A stretch of 64,000 nt of DNA from Deinococcus deserti VCD115. GTDB taxonomy: Bacteria; Deinococcota; Deinococci; Deinococcales; Deinococcaceae. How positions within the stretch are numbered: the first letter of the stretch is position 1; every line of letters starts with the position of its first letter. The stretch is taken from NCBI RefSeq assembly GCF_000020685.1, contig NC_012526.1, positions 2,024,001-2,088,000 on the forward strand. Direction: 5' to 3'. Under the pieces are notes generated by a model that saw only the letters and a list, made by a program, of their open reading frames with translations, was not told the DNA's origin and ran no database searches. The translations under genes and the position numbers were made by a program. Shown one piece after another: positions 1 through 7,760 of this stretch.

Positions 1-419
1 ACGTCAGAGGCTGTGGTGCGCCTGGTGAGCAGATCCCGGACCTGGGCGATGTCCAGGAGGCCGTCTACCAGCGCCTCGTCCGCCGAGGTACCGGCTATAA
101 GTTTCAGACCGCGTTCCTGCAGAGCTTGCAGCAGGGCCCGGGCGCCGGGCTGCGGCTGTACCTGTGCCAGCTCGTCGTGCTGGAAGTGACGCTTCCATCC
201 TTCGCTGAGCTGCTCGTAGGTAGGATGGCCCTTCCCGATTCCGGTCAGGCGGGGTACCAGCTGGTCTCCACCCATGCCGATCAGAGGCCGCACCTGCCCA
301 AAAGACACTTCAAACCCTGCATCGGCAAAGGCGCGCACCCAGGCACGGGCATGAGCATCATTGCTGTCCACCAGAGTGCCGTCGATATCAAAGATCACGC
401 CTCGGTACTGATCCCCCAT
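1..419 (-). CDS. HAD-family phosphatase (partial, runs off the window)
   Basis: This is the N-terminal 139 codons of a haloacid-dehalogenase-superfamily phosphatase; the 3' end lies outside the window. HAD motif I is plain near the N-terminus (VIFDIDGTLVDS, with the nucleophile and acid/base Asp two residues apart), followed by a helical cap (about residues 20-85) and a segment ending in KLIAGTSADEA, which fits motif II (the T/S after a hydrophobic strand). The cap size and DGTLVDS motif suggest a phosphoglycolate-phosphatase/beta-phosphoglucomutase-like member acting on a small phosphorylated metabolite; the substrate cannot be read. The ATG at 419 is chosen because a TAGGTT hexamer sits 6 nt upstream on this strand (426-431), a leaderless-type start. 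Confidence 0.85.
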   Translation of the reverse strand, partial: MGDQYRGVIFDIDGTLVDSNDAHARAWVRAFADAGFEVSFGQVRPLIGMGGDQLVPRLTGIGKGHPTYEQLSEGWKRHFQHDELAQVQPQPGARALLQALQERGLKLIAGTSADEALVDGLLDIAQVRDLLTRRTTASD

Positions 420-672
420 TTCGGCAACCTACGCGCTTGCTGGAGCCGCCACGTAAGAGCGGAGCTGAACAGCACTTCATGCTGCGTGACCCACTGGACC
501 TCCGGGTCAACGCCGCGGCGTCAGCTGTGAGGTGGGGCAGAGATGGGTTCTGCACCGGCGGCAACAGTGCTGAGGCCAGAGTCATGCGGCGGTGTGTTCG
601 TGGGTTCTTCATCTGGCTTCTGTTGCTGCGGGGTCTGTGACGTTATCGGGAACCCGGGCAGCTTGAGAGACG
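420..672. other. Intergenic stretch, no gene recognised
   Basis: About 250 bases between the divergently transcribed HAD gene and the BI-1 gene. Short open frames exist in several registers but none resembles a known protein or carries a convincing start. The right edge contains the -10-like TATTCT (673-678) for the BI-1 gene and the left edge the TAGGTT for the HAD gene. Confidence 0.5.
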
Positions 673-685
673 TATTCTGTGGTGT

Positions 686-1372
686 ATGCAGACTTATCCT
701 TCTGTCAGAAGCGGAACGGCGGACCTGGTCCGCACGTTCATGGCCCGCACCTACTCCTGGATGGCAGCCGGTCTGGCCCTGACCGCCGGTGTCGCCTACC
801 TGACCGCTCAGAATGAAACCCTCGCCATGCAGGTCATGGCCCTCAGACTGCCACTTATCCTGGCGCAGCTGGCGCTGGTCTTTGTGCTGAGCATGTTTGC
901 CCAGCGCCTGTCGAGTGCAGTGGCTGGCATGTTGTTCATCGGCTACGCCGCCCTGACCGGCCTGACCTTCAGCGCCCTGCTGTTTGCCTATTCGCCCACC
1001 GCCGTCATCACTGCCTTTGCCACCACTGCCGGTACTTTCGGGCTGATGAGCGTGGCCGGTTTCGTGATCAAGAAGGACCTCAGCGCCATGGGCCGCTTTT
1101 TCATGTTCGCGGTGCTGGGCCTGATTGTGGCCATGATCGTCAACCTGTTCGTGGCCAGCAGCGCCCTGACCCTGGGCATCAGCATCGTCGGCGTGCTGGT
1201 GTTCGCTGGGCTGACCGCCTATGACACCCAGATGCTGCGCAACCTGGCGCTGAGCGGCGTGACCGGCGAGCAGGCCGAGCGCGCAGCCATTAATGGCGCC
1301 CTGGCCCTGTACCTGGACTTTATCAACATGTTCCTGTTTATCCTGCGTCTGTTCGGTGGCAGCCGCGACTGA
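686..1372 (+). CDS. Bax inhibitor-1/YccA family membrane protein
   Basis: 228-residue integral membrane protein of the BI-1 (TMBIM) family, which in bacteria forms seven-helix proteins linked to ion leak and membrane-protein quality control. After a short polar N-terminus ([21 protein letters not shown]) there are about seven hydrophobic helices. The family signatures are visible: the N-terminal [17 protein letters not shown] helix, the central [18 protein letters not shown] segment, and the C-terminal [12 protein letters not shown] and [21 protein letters not shown]. Length is normal for the family. The start is leaderless-type: TATTCT at 673-678, 7 nt before ATG. Single gene closed by a terminator at 1410-1437. 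Its physiological role in this bacterium is not evident from sequence. Confidence 0.93.
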   Translation: MQTYPSVRSGTADLVRTFMARTYSWMAAGLALTAGVAYLTAQNETLAMQVMALRLPLILAQLALVFVLSMFAQRLSSAVAGMLFIGYAALTGLTFSALLFAYSPTAVITAFATTAGTFGLMSVAGFVIKKDLSAMGRFFMFAVLGLIVAMIVNLFVASSALTLGISIVGVLVFAGLTAYDTQMLRNLALSGVTGEQAERAAINGALALYLDFINMFLFILRLFGGSRD

Positions 1373-1409
1373 GCGGCGTCACCCCTCCGTTCACTTCACA
1401 ACAAGTCAG

Positions 1410-1437
1410 AACCCGGACTCAACAGTCCGGGTTTCTT
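1410..1437 (+). terminator. Rho-independent terminator after the BI-1 gene
   Basis: Perfect 10-bp stem AACCCGGACT / AGTCCGGGTT with a CAAC loop (1410-1433), followed by TTTCTTG. Confidence 0.9.
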
Positions 1438-1541
1438 GTTGCCTGTTGACGGTTTCCGTCGCGCAGCTTAGGGCTATGCCAAACGGGTGCCGCCAGCGGG
1501 CTGCCCCGGTCTGTCTGGCCCTGCCCACTCTGGACACAGAC

Positions 1542-1600
1542 GTAAGCCAGACAACCTGCTGGCCTCCTGTGCGCCCCGGAGGCCAACAGACGCGGCTTAC
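1542..1600 (-). terminator. Nested hairpin overlapping the stop codon of the secreted protein gene
   Basis: Two concentric inverted repeats: outer GTAAGCC (1542-1548)/GGCTTAC (1594-1600) and inner TGGCCTCC (1560-1567)/GGAGGCCA (1578-1585). The outer right arm includes the TAA stop (complement of 1597-1599) of the minus-strand gene. It probably serves as its terminator or 3' stabiliser, although there is no clean U-tract. Confidence 0.6.
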
Positions 1601-2403
1601 ATCCGGCTGCAGGTCCAGCGCCTCTCTCCACTGGCCGTCGGGATCACGATCCACAGGCGGCCACCTTCCAACAGCTCAGCCGTGGCCCGGTCAAAACCGC
1701 TGCCACTGAAGTGTGTCAGGCCCGTCGCCGGGTCGAGGCGCCAGCGTCCGGCGCCCCCGTACACATCCTTATAGGTACCGCCCGCAAGAAGGTTGAAATA
1801 TCCTCGCGTCTCGATCTCATAGGTGTAGCTTCCGTTGAGGAAGCGCGGGATGGTCTCGGCACATCCGTATTTACCAGGGGTAGGAGCCTGTGCCGCCTTC
1901 GGCGCTGTCTTGGCCGGCGCAGGCGCCGCTTTCACGGGTGCTTGTGCGGGCGCAGGCTTCCCGGCCGCTGGTGCGGGCGCCCCCTTCAGCTGACACCAGC
2001 CGAGCACGACACTCTCGGCGTCCCCGTACAACACCGCTACATACCGGTTGCTCTTTTCAGTCAGCAGAAATGACAGGGAGTAACTTTCATCATCTTCCTC
2101 TTCAGCCAGCTGCTTGTAGGTCAGGCCCCGCGTCTTGAACTGAGCGGCGAGGTTGTCAATGACCTGCTCTGCCAGATCGGAACTGTCCCACACGAGATAT
2201 TCGCTGCTCTGGCAGCCGCTGCTCTGCCCTGCGGCCAGCGTGTTCAGGAACTGCCCGAATTCCCGGGTCGCAGCGGCGTCAGTCACCCGAACAGCGCCCG
2301 TCGTTAGCGGAATACGCAGGAGAGAAGAGCTACTGGCCGGGCCTTGCTGCGCATAGGCGGCCGAGCCCAACAGGACAGACAGAAGTATCACGGTTCTCTT
2401 CAT
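1597..2403 (-). CDS. Secreted protein with Ala/Pro linker, function unknown
   Basis: 268 residues. A clear signal peptide opens the protein (MKRTVILLSVLLGSAAYAQ, cleavage expected after AYA). The N-terminal domain (about 20-150) has a cysteine pair (GCQSSEYLVWDSS and GWCQLKG). An Ala/Pro/Lys linker follows (about residues 155-190), and then a C-terminal domain (about 195-268) opening YGCAETIPRFLNGSYTY, reminiscent of small beta-rich periplasmic modules; I do not recognise the family. The longer reading frame begins 22 codons earlier, but the ATG at 2403 is preferred because it starts the signal peptide and is preceded by AGGAAGG, 6 nt upstream. Probably periplasmic or cell-envelope exposed. 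Confidence 0.75.
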   Translation of the reverse strand: MKRTVILLSVLLGSAAYAQQGPASSSSLLRIPLTTGAVRVTDAAATREFGQFLNTLAAGQSSGCQSSEYLVWDSSDLAEQVIDNLAAQFKTRGLTYKQLAEEEDDESYSLSFLLTEKSNRYVAVLYGDAESVVLGWCQLKGAPAPAAGKPAPAQAPVKAAPAPAKTAPKAAQAPTPGKYGCAETIPRFLNGSYTYEIETRGYFNLLAGGTYKDVYGGAGRWRLDPATGLTHFSGSGFDRATAELLEGGRLWIVIPTASGERRWTCSRM

Positions 2404-2548
2404 TACAGACCTTCCTTCAGGGAGGGAGATGGCGGCAGTGTAAAAGCACGTGACTAACGGGCCACTCACAGCAGGGGCGGCAGCTGGTTCATTTCAACCT
2501 GGCTGGAGTTCTGTCAGGACGGGAGCAGTGATTGATTCCGGGTGCCCG

Positions 2549-3289
2549 TCAGTCGCCCCGACCATCCATGACACCGCTGCCCAGCAACTGGGCCTGGAAG
2601 TCTCCAAAAGGCGTATGTGTGCGTGCCCAGGACACTGCCGCCTGCACGTCGTAGGCAACAGCCAGGAACTCCACAGCCCACCCAGCCCCACGCCGCTCCA
2701 GCAGGGTCCAGCGTGCCCGGGGATCACCATCTACCTGGTCACTGACGGCGCCAGCATTAACAATCAGGGTGTCGCCCACCCGGGTCGCGCCGGGCCGGTG
2801 AGTGTGCCCACACACGATGACCTCTGCCTGCAGGGGTGCCACCGCAGCCAGCAGCTCCCGGGGATCCCGGGAGCGGTAAAACCCGCGCCCGTCCGGGCCG
2901 CGGTCCCAGACCCACAGCAGGCTTTCCCAGCTGCTGTCCGGTGTGCCGTGGCACGCCAGGACGCGGCCACCGTCCAGCCGGGCTGTCAGGGGCAGAGCCG
3001 AAAGCCGCGCCACGGTGGCCTTATCCAGCTGGGTGGCCAGCCAGGCGCCGTACTGCAGGCTCAGCGGATTACGGCGGCCACCGGGCCAGAGCTTTTCTTC
3101 GTTGTTGCCGCGAACCTCCACTGCCCCCAGTTCGGCCTGCAATTGGGCCGCGCGCCCGGGATCGGCGCTCCCCTCCACCTGGTCACCCAGATTGACAATG
3201 ATGTCGGGCGCCGCGGAGCGCACCTCGCGCAGCGTCGCCTCCAGAGCAAAAGCGTTGCCGTGAACATCGGAAATGACTGCCACCCGCAC
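2549..3289 (-). CDS. Metallophosphoesterase, YfcE/diadenosine-tetraphosphatase-like
   Basis: 246-residue calcineurin-like phosphoesterase. The metal-binding motifs are in order: DxH near the N-terminus ([13 protein letters not shown]), GDxxE (VNLGDQVEG), GNNE (EVRGNNEEK), a mid-protein CHGTPDSS, and the C-terminal GHTHRP ([11 protein letters not shown]) with VNAGAV. This is a single-domain cytosolic phosphodiesterase or phosphatase; substrate not predictable. It starts with GTG at 3289, 6 nt after TAGGCT (3296-3301 on this strand), so probably leaderless. It is divergent from dcd, and the whole intergenic space is 29 bp. No role in nucleotide metabolism should be inferred from adjacency alone. 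Confidence 0.9.
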   Translation of the reverse strand: MRVAVISDVHGNAFALEATLREVRSAAPDIIVNLGDQVEGSADPGRAAQLQAELGAVEVRGNNEEKLWPGGRRNPLSLQYGAWLATQLDKATVARLSALPLTARLDGGRVLACHGTPDSSWESLLWVWDRGPDGRGFYRSRDPRELLAAVAPLQAEVIVCGHTHRPGATRVGDTLIVNAGAVSDQVDGDPRARWTLLERRGAGWAVEFLAVAYDVQAAVSWARTHTPFGDFQAQLLGSGVMDGRGD

Positions 3290-3295
3290 ACCCGC

Positions 3296-3313
3296 AGCCT
3301 AGCGCGCTAGCAT
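3296..3313. promoter_or_regulatory. Back-to-back -10 elements of the metallophosphoesterase and dcd
   Basis: On the minus strand TAGGCT (complement of 3296-3301) lies 6 nt from the GTG at 3289. On the plus strand TAGCAT (3308-3313) lies 5 nt from the ATG at 3319. Only 6 bp separate the two hexamers, so each -35 region must fall inside the neighbouring coding sequence. Both genes look leaderless. Confidence 0.6.
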
Positions 3314-3318
3314 GCAGC

Positions 3319-3879
3319 ATGAGCATTCTGCCCGACTGGCGGATTCGTGAACTTGCCCATGACGGGATGATCGAACCTTTTGAAGACCGCCTGGTCCGTA
3401 CCGCCGAGAGCGCCCACGTCATCAGCTACGGCCTGAGCAGTTTCGGCTATGACCTGCGCTGCGCCGACGAATGGAAAGTCTTTACCAATGTCATGAGCGC
3501 CATCGTGGACCCTAAGGCCTTCGACGAGCGCAGCTTCGTGGACATTCAGGCCACCGAGATCATTATTCCGCCCAACAGCTTCGTGCTGGCGCGCAGCCTG
3601 GAATACCTGCGTATCCCTGAGAACGTGATGGTTGTGGCGCTAGGCAAATCGACCTACGCCCGCTGCGGCATCGTGGCCAACGTCACGCCGCTGGAGCCGG
3701 GCTGGGAAGGCCACGTGACGCTGGAGTTCAGCAACACCACGCCGCTGCCCGCCAAAATGTATGCCTTCGAGGGCTGTGTTCAGCTGTTGTTTTTTGAAGG
3801 TCCGCGCCCTGAGGTCACGTATGGCGACCGCAAAGGCAAGTATCAGGGCCAGCGCGGCGTCACCCTTCCAAGACTATAA
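3319..3879 (+). CDS. dcd: dCTP deaminase
   Basis: 186-residue dCTP deaminase, a trimeric dUTPase-fold enzyme converting dCTP to dUTP (or dUMP in bifunctional forms) for thymidylate supply. The N-terminus has [18 protein letters not shown], typical of Dcd. The active-site core is complete: [11 protein letters not shown] (catalytic Ser/Arg region), the catalytic-Glu segment [20 protein letters not shown], and QLLFFEG. The C-terminus [15 protein letters not shown] matches the flexible tail that closes over substrate. Length is as expected. A TAGCAT hexamer 5 nt upstream indicates a leaderless transcript. The gene is single, divergent from the phosphoesterase, and followed by a 0.6-kb stretch without recognisable genes. 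Confidence 0.96.
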   Translation: MSILPDWRIRELAHDGMIEPFEDRLVRTAESAHVISYGLSSFGYDLRCADEWKVFTNVMSAIVDPKAFDERSFVDIQATEIIIPPNSFVLARSLEYLRIPENVMVVALGKSTYARCGIVANVTPLEPGWEGHVTLEFSNTTPLPAKMYAFEGCVQLLFFEGPRPEVTYGDRKGKYQGQRGVTLPRL

Positions 3880-4492
3880 CAACTGTCGGTTCTTCGACGA
3901 CTCGTAAGCGGCAGTCAGCGACCTGTGGGCCTGACAACTTGCCCTGCGCAAAGTGCACGGCGCTAAGGGATATACCCACCGGTATGGCCGACGGACGCCG
4001 CAACTGTTCTTCAATCTTTCGGAACGGTGGCAGGTCGGGCTGCCGAAGTCCATGGACAGGTGGTGCTGTGTTCCTTGAGCCAGGGGGCCTAGGCGCAGCA
4101 TCTGCCAAATTCTGGAGGTCAAGTCGCTGTTTGTTGCGCCAGCCGGGCAAGGACTTGGCCCGGGAGGCGCTTTGATGGAAGCAGTCAAATTCCAAGCGAG
4201 AACACTGGACTGCCCGGTAGCGCTTCAGGTTGCGGAACGAAACGTCGCGGCGTTGGGTCTGTATCTGTATAGCAGTCTCCTGGATAGCGCCCCGTGAGCA
4301 TGGTGCAGGCAACCTGGAGTGATCCGGACGAACAGAGCCCGGTCGTGTCTGTGCTGCAGCTGCCTCAGTCCTGGGCCCACCAGACCGGACCTGAGGTCAT
4401 GGAGGACTGCCGCCAGACGATCGTTGGCGTTTGTAAACGGAATTTGGGGTGATCCGAAAGTTCCCTCAGAAACCCTCTGTCAGGCTGTGGCT
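3880..4492. other. 613-bp stretch without a convincing gene, possibly decayed
   Basis: No frame on either strand encodes a recognisable complete protein. On the minus strand, roughly 4260-3900, short pieces in different frames are loosely reminiscent of the C-terminal part of a DDE transposase, so an old insertion-sequence remnant is possible but not demonstrated. Base composition is a little less GC-biased than the neighbours. Confidence 0.35.
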
Positions 4493-4714
4493 ATGCCAGA
4501 CCAAGATGACAAGAACAAGGGCCATACCAGCCAGCCGCAGGACTATGACCGCAACAAGCAGGAAGTGCACGACATCAACCATGACCGGCAGCCGTCGCTC
4601 AAGGGTGTAAACGACCGCGAGGCCAACGCTGCCCGAAACACCGAGCACGATGGCCACAAAGAAAAACAGGATGCAGAAGAGGCGCGCTCAGTGCCAGCCA
4701 CCAACCAGGGCTGA
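4493..4714 (+). CDS. Small, highly hydrophilic protein of unknown function
   Basis: 73 residues with almost no hydrophobic positions: Asp, Lys, Asn, Gln, His and Glu dominate (for example MPDQDDKNKGHTSQPQDYDR), and there is no Cys or Trp. It must be largely disordered, in the style of hydrophilins made under water or radiation stress; that role is inference from composition only. The ATG at 4493 is chosen because the frame upstream is GC-poor and unlike coding sequence; CAGGCT lies 6 nt upstream, a weak -10-like match. A perfect 26-bp palindrome (4736-4761) follows as terminator, which supports a real transcription unit. Confidence 0.65.
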   Translation: MPDQDDKNKGHTSQPQDYDRNKQEVHDINHDRQPSLKGVNDREANAARNTEHDGHKEKQDAEEARSVPATNQG

Positions 4715-4735
4715 ACATAAACCCGTGCTGCGCAC

Positions 4736-4761
4736 GAGGACAGGGCCATGGCCCTGTCCTC
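4736..4761 (+). terminator. Perfect palindromic terminator hairpin
   Basis: The 26-bp sequence from GAGGACAGGGCC to GGCCCTGTCCTC is fully self-complementary around CCATGG. It lies 21 bp after the stop of the hydrophilic-protein gene. The downstream tract ATATTGC is only partly T-rich. Confidence 0.7.
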
Positions 4762-4884
4762 ATATTGCATGTGCCCCGAGCTGCACGATGTCGGCCGGAC
4801 CTGAGCATGACTCCCAGTGTCCTTGTCAGCAGCCACGCTCACCTGCGAACAGTGGATGTAACGGCCGGCCGCTAGACTCAGACT

Positions 4885-6057
4885 GTGAACAAACTGGTCA
4901 TCGTGGCGGCAAAGCGCACGCCAATCGGAAGCTTCATGGGCACCCTGAAGGACGTTAGTGCAGTGGACCTGGGGGTTGCAGCGGCCCGTGCTGTGCTTGA
5001 CGGCGTGGGAAGTGCCGACGTTGCCGACGTGATCGTCGGTAACGTCCTGCAGGCAGGTCAGGGCATGAACGTGGCCCGGCAGATCGCGCTGGGTTCCGGC
5101 CTGCCCCATGACGTCCCGGGACTGACGGTCAACCGGGTATGCGGCAGCGGCCTGCAGGCTGTCGTAAGCGCGGTACAGGGTCTTAAGTCGGGGGACGGGC
5201 ACCTGTATCTGGCTGGCGGCACCGAGAACATGAGCCGCGCACCCTTTTTGCTGCCCCGCGCCCGTGAGGGCTACCGGCTGGGGCATGCCCAGGCGCTCGA
5301 CAGCATCCTGTCCGACGGCCTGACGGATGTGTTTCATGACTACCACATGGGGGTGACGGCCGAGAACATCGCCGAAGCCTGGAACCTGAGCCGCGAGCAG
5401 CAGGACGCCTTTGCCCTGGAAAGCCAGAACCGCGCGGCAGCCGCGATAGAAGGCGGCCACTTTGCCGACGAGCTGATCAGCGTTGAAGTTCCAGGCCGCA
5501 AGGGGCCAACTGTATTCGACCGTGACGAATACCCCCGTGCCACCACTGCTGAGGCCCTGGCCAAGCTGAAGCCCGCTTTCAGGAAGGACGGCACCGTCAC
5601 GGCCGGCAATGCCAGTGGCATCAACGACGGCGCGGCCATGCTGGTCGTGACGACCGAGGACTATGCCCAGGCCAACGGGCTGAAGGTTCTGGCGGAAATC
5701 ACCAGCTACGCCGCCATCGGGGTGGATCCCAAGATCATGGGGATCGGACCTGCCAAAGCAGTTCCTGTGGCACTGGGACGGGCCGGCATGAGCGTTGCCG
5801 ACGTGGACCTGTTCGAACTGAACGAGGCCTTTTCGGCGCAGTCGCTGGCCGTGGTCCGTGATCTGGAAGTGGACACTGCGAAAGTCAACATCACCGGGGG
5901 CGCCATCGCCCTGGGTCACCCGATCGGGGCTTCCGGCGCGCGTGTGCTGGTCACACTGATTCACCAGTTGCGCCGTACCGGGAAGGAAATTGGTGTGGCC
6001 AGCCTGTGTATCGGCGGTGGCATGGGAATTGCCATGGTGATCCGCGCACGCGGGTAA
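4885..6057 (+). CDS. Acetyl-CoA acetyltransferase (thiolase)
   Basis: 390-residue biosynthetic-type thiolase II that condenses two acetyl-CoA or cleaves acetoacetyl-CoA. N-terminal [19 protein letters not shown]; nucleophilic Cys in [34 protein letters not shown]; the His of [29 protein letters not shown] and the C-terminal Cys in [11 protein letters not shown]. All catalytic residues (Cys, two His, Cys) are in place. It starts with GTG, 6 nt downstream of TAGACT (4873-4878), so leaderless. It stands alone, unlike the second thiolase of the window at 52482, which is tied to a CoA transferase. A role in ketone-body, acetoacetate or isoprenoid-precursor metabolism cannot be separated from sequence. 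Confidence 0.92.
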   Translation: MNKLVIVAAKRTPIGSFMGTLKDVSAVDLGVAAARAVLDGVGSADVADVIVGNVLQAGQGMNVARQIALGSGLPHDVPGLTVNRVCGSGLQAVVSAVQGLKSGDGHLYLAGGTENMSRAPFLLPRAREGYRLGHAQALDSILSDGLTDVFHDYHMGVTAENIAEAWNLSREQQDAFALESQNRAAAAIEGGHFADELISVEVPGRKGPTVFDRDEYPRATTAEALAKLKPAFRKDGTVTAGNASGINDGAAMLVVTTEDYAQANGLKVLAEITSYAAIGVDPKIMGIGPAKAVPVALGRAGMSVADVDLFELNEAFSAQSLAVVRDLEVDTAKVNITGGAIALGHPIGASGARVLVTLIHQLRRTGKEIGVASLCIGGGMGIAMVIRARG

Positions 6058-6107
6058 GCAGCTTCATGGCGCTGATCAGGCTGACAGGCGCCACGCTAGC
6101 CTGAGGC

Positions 6108-6803
6108 ATGACCACCGACGCCGTCACCGACCTGTTCAGTGCCATTCATTCAAATAACCTTCCGGGCGTCCAGCTGCTGATTACCGCCGAGCCGGAACTG
6201 CTGCGCTCGGTGAGCCCCTCCGGGCTGAGTCCAGTGCTGTTTGCGGCCTATTATCACCGGCCCGAGATCCTGCGGGCCCTGATCGGCGCCGGCGCACCGC
6301 TCAACCTGTTTGAAGCTGCCGCGGCAGGCGAGACAGAGCGGGTGGGCGCTCTGCTTGACGAGCAGCCTGGACTGGTCAACAGCTTCAGCCCTGACGGTTT
6401 CTCGCCGCTGGGGCTGTCCGCGTTTTTCGGGCACGATGAGGCGGCCGAACTGCTGCTGACCCGTGGGGCCGACGTGAACGCCGTGAGCCGTAACCCTATG
6501 CAGGTGCAGCCCCTTCACTCTGCAGCGGCCGGCAACCATGCCCGGCTGGCCCAGGCTCTGGTGCGGGCCGGTGCTGAGGTAAACGCTGCACAGCACGGCG
6601 GCTTTACGCCACTGATGAGTGCTGCACAGAACGGCAATGCCGGGCTGGTGCTGTTTCTGCTTTCGGCGGGTGCCGACCCTGCGGCCCAGACTACGGACGG
6701 ACAGGACGCCGCTGCTCTGGCAGCAGAGGGGGGTTATGAGGAAATCGTCATCCTGCTGAAGGGAGAAGCAAGTCCGCGTCAAGAAACGCGGAATGCACCC
6801 TGA
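6108..6803 (+). CDS. Ankyrin-repeat protein
   Basis: 231 residues built almost entirely of ankyrin repeats: about six copies of the helix-turn-helix unit can be followed (for example [80 protein letters not shown]). There is no signal peptide and no catalytic domain, so it is a cytosolic protein-interaction scaffold with unknown partner. The ATG lies 5 nt after TAGCCT (6097-6102), indicating a leaderless mRNA. The next gene starts 24 nt downstream on the same strand, so the two may be co-transcribed. Confidence 0.9.
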   Translation: MTTDAVTDLFSAIHSNNLPGVQLLITAEPELLRSVSPSGLSPVLFAAYYHRPEILRALIGAGAPLNLFEAAAAGETERVGALLDEQPGLVNSFSPDGFSPLGLSAFFGHDEAAELLLTRGADVNAVSRNPMQVQPLHSAAAGNHARLAQALVRAGAEVNAAQHGGFTPLMSAAQNGNAGLVLFLLSAGADPAAQTTDGQDAAALAAEGGYEEIVILLKGEASPRQETRNAP

Positions 6804-6826
6804 GCCTGGGCTTGCCAAACTGGGTC

Positions 6827-7324
6827 ATGAATGAAGAACGCAAACTGATTGGTGAAACCGGGGCACAGACCGGTTTTGACACGCCCGATCCCAAGGACGA
6901 CCACGCCACTATCTACACCACCACCCCAGACTCCAGCAAGGTCAGCACCGCCAACAAGCTCAGCTATGAGCCGGTGGATATCCCTGACCCCAAGGAGGTC
7001 ACGGGCCAGTTCGATCATCTGGCCACGCGCGATCCGAAGGAGATGGACGCTCTGCAGGACGCCGAGATGGCCGGAACACAGACGGTAGGTGGAGTCGATA
7101 CCCATGCCCTGGACCTTGCCACGCCGGCCGCGGGCATCGGTATCAATGCGGGGCTGGGCCCAGCCATCGAGCAGCGCACCCGCGCGGCGGATCCCAATCC
7201 TGGCTATACCCCGCCCAGCGAGATGACTGTGCCTCACGTCAGTGAGCGGCCTGCCGACCTGCCGGAAGGCGAGCGCGCTGAATTACAGAACGAGGTGCAG
7301 GGCACAGACCGCACTGGACGATAA
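6827..7324 (+). CDS. Hydrophilic Asp/Pro/Thr-rich protein, unknown function
   Basis: 165 residues, acidic and rich in Pro, Thr, Asp and Glu, without Cys or any membrane segment; segments such as TPDPKDDHATIYTTTPDS and PDPKEVTGQFDHLATRDPKE repeat a D/P-D-P-K-[ED] motif three times (TPDPKD, IPDPKE, TRDPKE). Probably extended or disordered and cytosolic. I do not recognise a family. The ATG at 6827 is preferred to an upstream TTG (6812); CAAACT 5 nt upstream is a degenerate -10. It follows the ankyrin gene closely and ends in a strong terminator, so the pair may form one unit. Confidence 0.7.
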   Translation: MNEERKLIGETGAQTGFDTPDPKDDHATIYTTTPDSSKVSTANKLSYEPVDIPDPKEVTGQFDHLATRDPKEMDALQDAEMAGTQTVGGVDTHALDLATPAAGIGINAGLGPAIEQRTRAADPNPGYTPPSEMTVPHVSERPADLPEGERAELQNEVQGTDRTGR

Positions 7325-7335
7325 GGGCCGGCACT

Positions 7336-7371
7336 AAAAGGACCACACAGAACGATCTGTGTGGTCCTTTT
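7336..7371 (+). terminator. Strong (bidirectional) terminator
   Basis: Perfect 15-bp stem AAAAGGACCACACAG / CTGTGTGGTCCTTTT with loop AACGAT. T-runs on both strands mean it can serve the hydrophilic-protein gene (plus) and the convergent Rieske gene (minus). Confidence 0.95.
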
Positions 7372-7408
7372 CGGTGTGTCGCTGCTCAAAGCTTTCTAGA
7401 CGCGGCGG

Positions 7409-7744
7409 TTAGAGCGGTGCAACGTACACAATGCCCTGGTCGGTACGGGTCTGGTACAGGCGCACGGGCTTCACGGCCGGCAGGGTCCGGGGTTTGCCGG
7501 TGCTGAGCTCAAACTTTGCGCCGTGTTTCTCGCAAGTGATACGCCCCTGGCTGACCTCTCCCCCCAGCAGCGGGTAGTCCTTGTGCGTGCAGTTGTTACG
7601 CAGCGCGTAGAACTGTCCTTCATAACGCACCACCAGCACACTCACGCCCTGCACGTTCACGGCGCACTGGTGGCCCTCGGGCAGCTCAGCTTCCGGGCCG
7701 ACCGCGACCCAGTCAGCCTGCTCAGCAGTGATGGCTTCACTCAT
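7409..7744 (-). CDS. Rieske [2Fe-2S] ferredoxin
   Basis: 111-residue single-domain Rieske protein. The two cluster-binding motifs are complete: C-x-H in [13 protein letters not shown] and C-x2-H in [12 protein letters not shown], with the Gly-rich turns typical of the NirD/BphF-type small ferredoxins. No signal peptide or membrane anchor, so a soluble electron carrier or redox domain. The ATG at 7744 is preceded by GAGGTG 5 nt upstream. It lies 16 bp downstream of purB on the same strand and is presumably translated from the purB mRNA; nothing suggests a functional link with purine synthesis. Partner oxidoreductase unknown. Confidence 0.93.
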   Translation of the reverse strand: MSEAITAEQADWVAVGPEAELPEGHQCAVNVQGVSVLVVRYEGQFYALRNNCTHKDYPLLGGEVSQGRITCEKHGAKFELSTGKPRTLPAVKPVRLYQTRTDQGIVYVAPL

Positions 7745-7760
7745 AGCTGCACCTCACTCC

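Noticed and set aside
3880..4492. A degraded DDE transposase on the minus strand
   Set aside because: Only loose, frame-shifting similarity by eye, with no inverted repeats or target duplication found; kept as an unsupported possibility.
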